From: an uncultured Massilia sp.
Lineage (GTDB): Bacteria > Pseudomonadota > Gammaproteobacteria > Burkholderiales > Burkholderiaceae
Assembly (NCBI GenBank): GCA_946886065.1
Contig: CAMPHU010000135.1
Location: forward strand, 1 to 12,887
DNA length: 12,887 nt
Reading direction: 5' to 3'
Part shown: piece by piece, positions 6,484 to 12,863 of the stretch
How the letters are laid out: the number at the start of each line of letters is the position of its first letter
Numbering within the stretch: the first letter of the stretch is position 1
Position numbers and translations under genes: made by a program
Notes under the pieces: model-generated
What the model was told of the DNA's origin: nothing
The model's database searches: none
The model's input: the letters and a program-made list of their open reading frames with translations, nothing else

Positions 6484-7187
6484 TCACCGACGCGGCGCCG
6501 GCAGCGCCCGCCGCAGCCCCCGCCGCAGCAGCACCTGCAGCTGGCGCGCCGGCCACCTTTGACGCCGCGACCGGAAAGCCTGTGGACGATGGCGCTGCAC
6601 CTGGTGCCAGCGCGGCGCCGGCCGGCGGCGAAGGCGGTGACGCCAACCAGCCGGGCGAGAAGACCCCCGAACAGAAGGCCGCCGACGAGGCCGCAGCAGC
6701 TGAAGCGGCCAAGGCCGCTGGCGCTCCCGAGAAGTACGAGCCCTTCGTCGCGCCGGAAGGTACCGCGATCGACGCCACCGTGCTGACCCAGTTCGAGGAG
6801 GCTGCGCGCGAGCTGAACCTGCCGCAGGACAAAGCACAGCAGCTGATCGACAAGATGGCGCCGGCGATGGCCCAGCAGCAGGCGGCGCAGATGGCCCAGC
6901 TGTCCCAGGACTGGCAGGCCGCAGCGACCGCCGACAAGGAATACGGCGGCGACAAGCTGGCCGAGAACCTGGCCTACGCCACCAAGGCCGTCGACACCTT
7001 CGCCAGCCCAGAGCTGAAGACCATGCTGCGCGACACCGGCCTGGGTAACCACCCCGAGCTGGTGCGCTTCATGGTCCGCGCCGGCAAAGCCATCAGCGAA
7101 GACAAGATCGTCACCGGCGGCGCGCCCGCCAGCGCGAACCGCTCGGCCGCCGAAGTGCTCTACGGCGACAGCGCCAAGAAGAAGTAA
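6465..7187 (+). CDS. Putative capsid scaffolding protein
   Basis: A 240-aa protein directly upstream of the major capsid gene. Residues 8-88 are an Ala/Pro/Gly-rich, acidic and probably disordered region. Residues 89-220 form the conserved part: KYEPFVAPEGTAIDATVL, then FEEAARELNLPQDKAQQLID (110-129), WQAAATADKEYGGDKLAENL (150-169) and LRDTGLGNHPELVRFMVRAG (188-207). This pattern is widespread in prophages just before the capsid gene. A mostly helical, low-complexity protein in that place, in a cluster without a separate recognisable maturation protease, is best read as the internal scaffold. This is inference from family memory and position. The C-terminus SAAEVLYGDSAKKK ends with a basic tail, as capsid-binding ends of scaffolds often do. 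AAGGAG (6451-6456) supports this start. Confidence 0.65.
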   Translation: MPGETLITDAAPAAPAAAPAAAAPAAGAPATFDAATGKPVDDGAAPGASAAPAGGEGGDANQPGEKTPEQKAADEAAAAEAAKAAGAPEKYEPFVAPEGTAIDATVLTQFEEAARELNLPQDKAQQLIDKMAPAMAQQQAAQMAQLSQDWQAAATADKEYGGDKLAENLAYATKAVDTFASPELKTMLRDTGLGNHPELVRFMVRAGKAISEDKIVTGGAPASANRSAAEVLYGDSAKKK

Positions 7188-7196
7188 TCCCCTCTC

Positions 7197-7220
7197 CGCG
7201 GCGGTATACGTACCGCCGCG
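7197..7220. repeat. Perfect 10-bp inverted repeat overlapping promoter copy C
   Basis: CGCGGCGGTA (7197-7206) and TACCGCCGCG (7211-7220) are exact reverse complements around a TACG loop. In RNA this would be a very stable hairpin with a UACG tetraloop. No T run follows, so it is not a standard terminator. It covers the GTATACGTAC core of promoter copy C. It may be an operator for a dimeric protein or a processing or stability hairpin for upstream mRNA. Confidence 0.7.
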
Positions 7221-7235
7221 CGCCTTATCTACTCT
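7204..7235 (+). promoter_or_regulatory. Putative phage late promoter, copy C of the GTATACGT element, before the major capsid gene
   Basis: GTATACGTACC (7204-7214) is followed by TACTCT (7230-7235) at exactly the same 26-nt distance as in copies A and B. A transcript would start near 7242, giving a leader of about 50 nt before the capsid ATG. A separate AT-rich TATAAA lies at 7261-7266 but has no convincing -35 partner. An extra promoter before the major capsid gene makes sense because this protein is needed in the largest amount. Confidence 0.55.
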
Positions 7236-7290
7236 TCAGTTTCGCCGCAGCACTGCTCGGTATAAACCCCATCCACTGGAGAATCAACAC

Positions 7291-8310
7291 ATGGCACTTT
7301 TGACCGCTGGCGCCCTTACCCTCGCCGACTGGGCAAAGCGTCTCGACCCCGACGGCCAGGTGCCGAAGGTCGCCGAGCTGCTGTCCCAGACCAATGAAAT
7401 CCTGGAAGACGCCGTTTTCAAGGAAGGCAACCTGCCGACCGGCCACCGCGTCACCATCCGCACCGGCCTGCCCCAGGTCTTCTACCGCATGATCAACCAG
7501 GGCGTTCCGACCTCCAAGTCGACCAGCACCCAGATCGACGAAGCATGCGGCATCCTGGAAGCCCGCTCGCACATCGACGTCGAACTGGCCAAGCTGAACG
7601 GCAATGAAGCGGCGTTCCGCCTGTCGGAAGACGAAGCCTTCATCGAGGCGATGAACCAGACCATGGCAGGCGCCATGTTCTACGGTAACCCGGGCACCGA
7701 CCCGCGCCAGTTCCTGGGCCTGCAAACCCGCTACAGCTCGCTGAGCGCCGGCAATGGCCAGAACATCCTGGACGCCGGCGGCACTGGCTCGAACAACACC
7801 TCGATCTACTTGGTGGTGTGGGGTGAAAACACGGTGTTCTGCCCGTTCCCGAAAGGCTCGAAGGCGGGCCTGCAACACCAGGATCTTGGCGAAGAAACCG
7901 TCTACGACGCCAACCAGAACGGCTATCAGGCGCTGCGCGCGCTGTACCAGTGGAAGAACGGCCTGGTGGTCAAGGACTGGCGCTACGTCGTGCGCATCGC
8001 GAACATCAACGTGTCCGACCTGACCGGCCAAACCGCCACCCAGGCCGCTGCCGCAGCAACCGCGATCATCAACCTGATGATTCGCGCCATGGACCGCCCG
8101 CCCAACCTGGCAATGGGCCGCCCGGTGTTCTACGCCAACCGCACCGTCTACTCGATGCTGCGCGTGGCTGCCCTCAACAAGTCGAACAACGCCTTGTCGA
8201 TCGAGAACGCCACCAACCAGTTCGGCAATGCGTACAAGATGACCACCTTCATGGGCATCCCGCTGCGTAAGGTCGACCAGCTGCTGAACACCGAGTCGCG
8301 CGTCGTCTAA
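7291..8310 (+). CDS. Major capsid protein (BPP-1 Bbp17-like)
   Basis: A 339-aa shell protein. It begins MALLTAGALTLADWAKRLDP and continues with LLSQTNEILEDAVFKEGN, LPTGHRVTIRTGLPQVFYR (50-68) and a repeated pattern of short strands. GNPGTDPRQFLGLQTRYSSL lies near residue 132, and the end has FMGIPLRKVDQLLNTESRVV. These match my memory of major capsid proteins in Bordetella BPP-1-like phages, which have an HK97-type fold with rearranged topology. There is no N-terminal extension suggesting proteolytic maturation, which fits a separate scaffold. GGAG (7278-7281) is the ribosome binding site. Promoter copy C lies just upstream and the cement gene follows after 30 nt. Codon use is strongly biased to preferred GC-ending codons, as expected for high expression. 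Confidence 0.92.
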   Translation: MALLTAGALTLADWAKRLDPDGQVPKVAELLSQTNEILEDAVFKEGNLPTGHRVTIRTGLPQVFYRMINQGVPTSKSTSTQIDEACGILEARSHIDVELAKLNGNEAAFRLSEDEAFIEAMNQTMAGAMFYGNPGTDPRQFLGLQTRYSSLSAGNGQNILDAGGTGSNNTSIYLVVWGENTVFCPFPKGSKAGLQHQDLGEETVYDANQNGYQALRALYQWKNGLVVKDWRYVVRIANINVSDLTGQTATQAAAAATAIINLMIRAMDRPPNLAMGRPVFYANRTVYSMLRVAALNKSNNALSIENATNQFGNAYKMTTFMGIPLRKVDQLLNTESRVV

Positions 8311-8340
8311 GCGCTGCTCATTGAATAAGGAACCATAGAC

Positions 8341-8829
8341 ATGATCCTCGACGCAGCAATGCTCCTCTCCGGTTCGTACAGCGCTGCTGGCGTGCTGACC
8401 GGCCAAGCGGTGAACGGCGCAGGTTCCATCCTGTCGGCCAACACCATCGACATCGCGCCGCTGACCATCGGCGGTAACCAGGCTGCCGACATCGGCGTCG
8501 GCGAAGAACTGTACGTCGAATTCTCGGTGCTGACCGCACCGACCGGCGGTACCAACGTGCGCTTCCAGCTGATCCAGGCGGACGATGCGGCCCTGACCCA
8601 GAACGTTCAGGTCATCAACCAGACCGACGATCTGCCGATCGCCAACCTGCCGGCCGGCACCATCGTGCCGCTGCACTGGGACCCGGCAGCGCCGTATACG
8701 CCGAAGCGCTACGTGGGCGCGCGCTACGTGAACACCGGCGCGATCGCTACCTTCTCGGTGGCGGCCGCCGTCACGAAGAACGTCCAGACCCGCCAGACCA
8801 GCCTGAAGTCGGGCTATTCGGTCGCCTGA
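8341..8829 (+). CDS. Bbp16-family capsid cement protein
   Basis: A 162-aa, mainly beta-strand protein. It starts MILDAAMLLSGSYSAAG and contains NTIDIAPLTIGG (38-49), DIGVGEELYVEFSVLTAPTG (53-72), VRFQLIQADDAAL and YVGARYVNTGAIATFSVAAA. The MILDA start, the RFQLIQADDAAL block and the YVGARY block match the Bbp16 family of Bordetella phage BPP-1. In that phage, Bbp16 decorates and cements the shell formed by the major capsid protein. The order capsid then cement is as expected. AAGGAA (8327-8332) lies 8 nt before the start. The gene ends with two tandem stops, TGA TAA (8827-8832). No signal peptide or membrane segment is visible. Confidence 0.88.
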   Translation: MILDAAMLLSGSYSAAGVLTGQAVNGAGSILSANTIDIAPLTIGGNQAADIGVGEELYVEFSVLTAPTGGTNVRFQLIQADDAALTQNVQVINQTDDLPIANLPAGTIVPLHWDPAAPYTPKRYVGARYVNTGAIATFSVAAAVTKNVQTRQTSLKSGYSVA

Positions 8830-8842
8830 TAAACCATGAAGC

Positions 8843-8863
8843 GGCGGGGGCCATGCCCCTGCC
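8843..8863 (+). other. Stable hairpin after the cement gene, without a T run
   Basis: GGCGGGGGC (8843-8851) pairs with GCCCCTGCC (8855-8863) around CAT. This gives a nine-pair stem with one G-T pair. The sequence after it (AACCTTCCCC) has no T run, so normal intrinsic termination is unlikely. It lies 13 nt after the cement-gene stop and may protect the 3' end of capsid mRNA or mark a processing site. Confidence 0.5.
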
Positions 8864-8889
8864 AACCTTCCCCTGACATAGGAAAGAAC

Positions 8890-9483
8890 ATGAACCGTCA
8901 CCTCAAGCATTCGCGCCTCGGCGCTTCCATGATGGCCGCAGCCCTGATGGCCGGCTGCATGATCGAGGCCGCTGGCGCCGGCGAAGTCGGTGCACCGCGC
9001 CAGCCGGTCAAGTACCGCGTGAAGGAGAAATCCCTGATCGGCAACACGCTGTACGAAGCTGGCCAGGTCGCTGAATACGACGGCCTGCCGGCCGACAACC
9101 TGGAACCGCTGTGCGATGAAGGCCGCGCCCGCGCCGCCGAATACGAGCAGTCGAACAAGCAGCGCGTCGCCACCATGATCGCTGCCAATCAGGAAAGCGC
9201 AGTTGGCGATCCGGCCAAGTTCGCCGAGCAGTTCGCCAAGGCCCTGGCCGCTGAACGTGAAGAGCGTGCTGCGGAGCGTGAAGAGCATGCCGCTCAGATG
9301 GCCAAGATGCTCGAGCTGCAGCAGCAGTCGGCCACCCAGCTGGCCGAAGCAGCGAAGAACATGGCCACGCTGGCAGCAGCGCTGACCTCCCAGGCCACGG
9401 CGCCGGCAGCTGAAGCCGCGCCGCCAGCGGCGACCGGCGACGAGAAGCCGACCGAGAAGCCGGCCGGTAAAGCCAAGGGCTGA
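8890..9483 (+). CDS. Coiled-coil phage protein with a lipoprotein-like signal sequence
   Basis: A 197-aa protein. The start at 8890 follows TAGGAAAG (GGA 8881-8883, 6 nt spacing). The N-terminus has a basic end, MNRHLKHSR, and a hydrophobic stretch, LGASMMAAALMAG, ending in MAGC with Cys23. This is a near-canonical lipobox, so the protein may be exported and lipidated. Residues 39-75 (KYRVKEKSLIGNTLYEAG, then EYDGLPADNLEPL) resemble a small phage-protein module often found after capsid genes. Residues 105-160 are a long charged helix (EREERAAEREEHAAQMAKML) likely to form a coiled coil. The tail is Ala/Pro/Glu/Lys-rich. The function is unknown. Downstream Met residues could give a form without the signal, so export is a prediction, not a fact. 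Confidence 0.8.
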   Translation: MNRHLKHSRLGASMMAAALMAGCMIEAAGAGEVGAPRQPVKYRVKEKSLIGNTLYEAGQVAEYDGLPADNLEPLCDEGRARAAEYEQSNKQRVATMIAANQESAVGDPAKFAEQFAKALAAEREERAAEREEHAAQMAKMLELQQQSATQLAEAAKNMATLAAALTSQATAPAAEAAPPAATGDEKPTEKPAGKAKG

Positions 9484-9514
9484 TCCGGCGCTTCGCCAGC
9501 ACCCCGACCATGAC

Positions 9515-9545
9515 AAAGGGCGATCTCTCGGGGTCGCCCTTTTTT
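9515..9545 (+). terminator. Rho-independent terminator between capsid and tail genes
   Basis: AAAGGGCGA (9515-9523) pairs perfectly with TCGCCCTTT (9534-9542), and the stem can extend inward with C-G and G-T pairs to a CTCG loop. Six T (9540-9545) follow. It lies 31 nt after the coiled-coil gene and only 16 nt before the tail adaptor gene, which leaves no space for a new promoter. It may therefore be leaky and lower the level of tail transcripts. Confidence 0.85.
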
Positions 9546-9561
9546 CTTTCCGGAGAACCGC

Positions 9562-10227
9562 ATGTCATCTGAAGTAGAAATCTGCAACCTGGCTCTGGCC
9601 CATCTGGGCGACAGCGCGACCGTTTCCAGCATCGACCCGCCCGAAGGATCGGCCCAGGCCGAGCACTGCGCGAAGTGGTATCCGATCGCACGCGACTCGC
9701 TTCTGGAAATGCAGGAATGGGGCTTCGCGACCACGCGTGCCTTGCTGGCCGAACTGGTCAACCCGTTCCCGCAATGGGGCCATGCCTATGCGCGCCCATC
9801 CGACTGCCTGAAGGTGCTGGCGGTCCTGCCGGCCGACGCCACCAGCGACATCGCAACCGCGTTCCCTCAGGCCGGCTGCTATCCAGGCGTGGCGTCGCCG
9901 ATGTGTACGGCCTACAGTCCCCAGGATTTCGCCACCGAGACCGAGGCCAGCACCGGGAATCAGATCATCCTCAGCAACCAGGGGAACGCCCTGGTGCGCT
10001 ATACCCGCCTGATCACCGACACCAGCAAGTTCTCGCCGCTTTTCCGCGATACGCTGGGATGGTATCTCGCCAGCTACCTGGCCGGTCCGATCTTGAAGGG
10101 GGAAACGGGCATCAATGTCGGCCAAGCCATGCTGAAGATCGCCCTCGGAATGTTGAGCAGCGCTGCAGTCTCGAGCGCAAACCAGAACGGCCGCCAGCAA
10201 GTCCAGGCCTATCCTTGGAGCCGCTGA
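9562..10227 (+). CDS. Tail tubular protein A-like head-tail adaptor (T7 gp11-like)
   Basis: A 221-aa protein. EVEICNLALAHLGDSATVSS (4-23) followed by CAKWYPIARDSLLEMQEWGF (36-55) and ATTRALLAEL is the hallmark of T7 gp11-like tail tubular protein A and related adaptors. YTRLITDTSKFSPLFRDTL and LASYLAGPIL (later third) are also typical. The protein would form the ring between portal and nozzle that completes the packaged head. GGAGA (9552-9556) is a good ribosome binding site immediately after the terminator T run. Only one base separates its stop from the nozzle gene. The C-terminal QQVQAYPWSR is a common ending of this family. Confidence 0.9.
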   Translation: MSSEVEICNLALAHLGDSATVSSIDPPEGSAQAEHCAKWYPIARDSLLEMQEWGFATTRALLAELVNPFPQWGHAYARPSDCLKVLAVLPADATSDIATAFPQAGCYPGVASPMCTAYSPQDFATETEASTGNQIILSNQGNALVRYTRLITDTSKFSPLFRDTLGWYLASYLAGPILKGETGINVGQAMLKIALGMLSSAAVSSANQNGRQQVQAYPWSR

Positions 10228-10228
10228 C

Positions 10229-12298
10229 ATGGGCGCCAACATCCGCACGTTCAAGACCAGCTTCAACGGTGGCGAGCTCACGCCCGAATTCTTCGGGCAG
10301 ATCGGCGACGCGAAGTTCCAGACTGGCCTGGCGCTGTGTCGCAACTTCGTGGTGAAGCCACAGGGACCGATTGAGAACCGCGCCGGCTTCGGCTTCGTCC
10401 GCGAGGTGAAGGACTCGACGAAGGCGACCCGCCTGCTGCCCTTCACCTTTTCGACCACCCAGACTATGGTGCTCGAGGTCGGCGCAGGCTACTTCCGCTT
10501 CCACACCCAGGGAGCCACGGTGCTGAGCGCCGGGGCGGGCAGCGCTCCGTACGAGATTGCGAGCCCCTACGCCGAAGCAGACCTGTTCGATATCCATTTC
10601 ACCCAGTCCGGTGATGTCCTGACGCTGGTGCACCCCAAGTACGCGCCGCGCGAACTGCGCCGCCTGGGCGCCACGAACTGGACTCTTGCGACTATCGCCT
10701 TCACGCCTCTAGTGCAGCCGCCTACCGGCGTCGGCGCGGTCTCCAGCGGCGCCGGCGCGCAATACGACTATTCCTATGTCGTCACTACCTTCTCGGCCGA
10801 CCTGCTCACCCAGTCCGTGGCCAGCGCCGCCGGCACCTGCCAAAACAACATCTTCGCATCTGGTGCGAAGAACACGGTCACCTGGACGCCGCCGGCTGGC
10901 GCGGTACCGGGGAAGACCCAGTATGCGGTCTATAAGCTGCAAGGCGGTACCTACGGATACATCGGCCGCACGACCAATACTTCGCTGGTCGACGACAACA
11001 TCGCCGCCGACCTTTCCCTGACGCCGCCAACCTACGACCAGGTGTTCCAGGCCGCCGGCGATTACCCGGCCGCGACAAGCTACTACGAGCAGCGCCGCGT
11101 TTTCGGGGGCACGAACAACGCGCCTCAGAAAATCTGGATGACCAGGTCGGGCACCGAGGCGGACATGTCGTATTCGCTGCCGACCAAGGACGATGACCGG
11201 ATTGCCTTCCGCATCGCAGCGCTGCAGGCCAACACCATTCGCCATGTTGTTCCGCTGTCCGACCTGCTGGTGCTGACCAGCTCGGCGGAATTCCGGATCA
11301 CATCGGTGAACAGCGACGCGCTCACCCCGAGCAGTGTCTCGGTGAAGCCACAGTCCTATATTGGCGCGAACAATGTGCAACCGGTCATCATCAACAGCAA
11401 TCTGCTATACGGCGCAGCGCGCGGCGGCCATATGCGGGAGATGGCCTATTCCCGCGACGCCAACGGCTACATGTCCGGCGACCTATCGCTGCGCAGCATT
11501 CACCTGTTCGACGACTACGAGCTTGTGGACATGGCGTACGCGAAAGCGCCTATCCCGATTGTGTGGGCGGTCAGCAGCTCGGGCAAACTGTTAGGCCTGA
11601 CCTATGTCCCCGAGCAGCAGGTCGGCGCCTGGCACCAGCACGATACCGACGGCATGTTTGAATCCTGCGCGGTCGTGGCCGAAGGTCGCGAGGACGTCCT
11701 GTACGTCGTCGTGCGGCGCCAGATCAACGGCGTGCAGCGGCGCTACGTCGAGCGCCTGGCGAGCCGCAAGTTCAGCGCCCTCGCCAACGCTTTCTTCGTC
11801 GACAGCGGTGCAACCTACAACGGCGCGCCCACCACCACGATCAGCAACCTGGGCTGGCTGGAAGGCAAGACCGTCAGCATCCTTGCTGACGGCGCCGTGC
11901 ACCCGCAGCGCGTGGTGACTGCCGGCAAGATCACCTTAGACAATCCGGCCAGTGTGGTGCAGGTTGGCCTGGCCATCACCGCCGACGCCAAGACCCTGCC
12001 GCTGGCAGCCCAGATCGACAACGGCTACGGCCAGGGTCGCGCCAAGAGCGTCAACAAGGTCTGGATGCGCATGGTGTCTTCCAGCGGCATCTTCGCTGGT
12101 CCCTCGACCGAAAAGCTTGTCCAGTTCAAACAGCGCACTACGGAACCGTACGGCACCGCGCCCACGCTGCGCACCGACGAGATCGAAATCGACGTCAAGC
12201 CCGACTGGGGCAATGACGCCGCGATCGTCGTCCGCCAAGCGGATCCACTGCCTATCACCATCACTTCCATGACGATGGAAGTATCAATCGCAAACTGA
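10229..12298 (+). CDS. Tail nozzle protein (tail tubular protein B-like, T7 gp12-like)
   Basis: A 689-aa protein forming the end of the short tail tube. The N-terminus TFKTSFNGGELTPEFFGQIG (6-25) and CRNFVVKPQGPIENRAGFGF (36-55) are strong signatures of podovirus nozzle proteins. FTQSGDVLTLVHPKYAPREL (129-148) is another. Residues about 160-260 look like an inserted fibronectin III-like beta domain (VTWTPPAGAVPGKTQYAVYK). The middle carries YYEQRRVFGGTNNAPQKIWM and SDLLVLTSSAEFRITS, then RGGHMREMAYS, again typical. The length fits T7 gp12-like proteins, which are usually about 600-800 aa. GGAG (10217-10220) inside the preceding gene is the ribosome binding site. Confidence 0.93.
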   Translation: MGANIRTFKTSFNGGELTPEFFGQIGDAKFQTGLALCRNFVVKPQGPIENRAGFGFVREVKDSTKATRLLPFTFSTTQTMVLEVGAGYFRFHTQGATVLSAGAGSAPYEIASPYAEADLFDIHFTQSGDVLTLVHPKYAPRELRRLGATNWTLATIAFTPLVQPPTGVGAVSSGAGAQYDYSYVVTTFSADLLTQSVASAAGTCQNNIFASGAKNTVTWTPPAGAVPGKTQYAVYKLQGGTYGYIGRTTNTSLVDDNIAADLSLTPPTYDQVFQAAGDYPAATSYYEQRRVFGGTNNAPQKIWMTRSGTEADMSYSLPTKDDDRIAFRIAALQANTIRHVVPLSDLLVLTSSAEFRITSVNSDALTPSSVSVKPQSYIGANNVQPVIINSNLLYGAARGGHMREMAYSRDANGYMSGDLSLRSIHLFDDYELVDMAYAKAPIPIVWAVSSSGKLLGLTYVPEQQVGAWHQHDTDGMFESCAVVAEGREDVLYVVVRRQINGVQRRYVERLASRKFSALANAFFVDSGATYNGAPTTTISNLGWLEGKTVSILADGAVHPQRVVTAGKITLDNPASVVQVGLAITADAKTLPLAAQIDNGYGQGRAKSVNKVWMRMVSSSGIFAGPSTEKLVQFKQRTTEPYGTAPTLRTDEIEIDVKPDWGNDAAIVVRQADPLPITITSMTMEVSIAN

Positions 12299-12308
12299 GG
12301 AGAACACC

Positions 12309-12860
12309 ATGGGAATCGCAGCAGGAGCAGCAGGACCAGCGCTGCTGGGCGCACAGGTGGCCGGGGCCGCGGCCTCGACCGTCGGCGCCTACTACAGCGC
12401 ACGGTCACAACAGATCAGCGCACGTGGCGCCGCCGAGATCGCGGACATCAACGCTGGCCAATCGGAACTGGCAGCCCAGCAGGAGCTGGCGCGCGGGAAT
12501 GCCGCCGTGGCCACCGCGACTCAGCGGGCCGGCCAGGTGAAGGGCGCCCAGCGGGCGGCGCTCGCCGCCAACGGCGTCGATCTCGGTACCGGCAGCGCGG
12601 CCGAGGTGCTGACGTCCACCGACCTGGCGAAGGAAAACGACATCAATACCATCACCGCCAACGCAGTGCGCGCGGCCTGGGGCCAGCGCATGCAGGCCAC
12701 CAACTTCAAGAACGAGGCGCTGACGAAGCGCGCCGGCGCCGATTCGATCAGTCCTGGCATGGCTGCATTCACGTCGCTGCTCGGCAGCGCGACCCAGGTG
12801 GCCAGTAGCTGGTACACCCTCAACAAGGCCGGCGCAATCCCGGCACCGAAAGGAGCCTGA
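12309..12860 (+). CDS. Internal virion (ejection) protein, T7 gp14-like
   Basis: A 183-aa protein. The Ala/Gly-rich N-terminus (MGIAAGAAGPALLGAQVAGA, then ASTVGAYYSA) could enter membranes. It is followed by a long helix with QRAGQVKGAQRAALAANGVD and LGTGSAAEVLTSTDLAKEND (roughly 76-118). The C-terminal half has AWGQRMQATNFKNEAL and FTSLLGSATQVASSWYTLNK. This order is characteristic of the T7 gp14 family of virion core proteins, which leave the particle with the DNA and help form a channel across the cell envelope. GAGGAG (12297-12302) lies 6 nt upstream, overlapping the nozzle-gene stop. Its position after the nozzle gene is the usual one. Confidence 0.88.
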   Translation: MGIAAGAAGPALLGAQVAGAAASTVGAYYSARSQQISARGAAEIADINAGQSELAAQQELARGNAAVATATQRAGQVKGAQRAALAANGVDLGTGSAAEVLTSTDLAKENDINTITANAVRAAWGQRMQATNFKNEALTKRAGADSISPGMAAFTSLLGSATQVASSWYTLNKAGAIPAPKGA

Positions 12861-12863
12861 CCC

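Noticed and set aside
7261..7266. TATAAA before the capsid gene as a host-type promoter.
   Set aside because: No -35-like sequence stands 16-18 nt upstream. Kept only as a remark in the copy C entry.
8694..8703. A further GTATACG sequence, inside the cement gene.
   Set aside because: It is within coding sequence, lacks the T and CC of the consensus, and has no TACnnT at the 26-nt distance.
7225..9516. Very long open frame (763 codons) on the minus strand opposite the capsid genes.
   Set aside because: It mirrors strongly GC-biased + strand genes that have clear family motifs and ribosome binding sites. The translation is a low-complexity Val/Gly/Leu/Arg/His-rich product with no recognisable domain.
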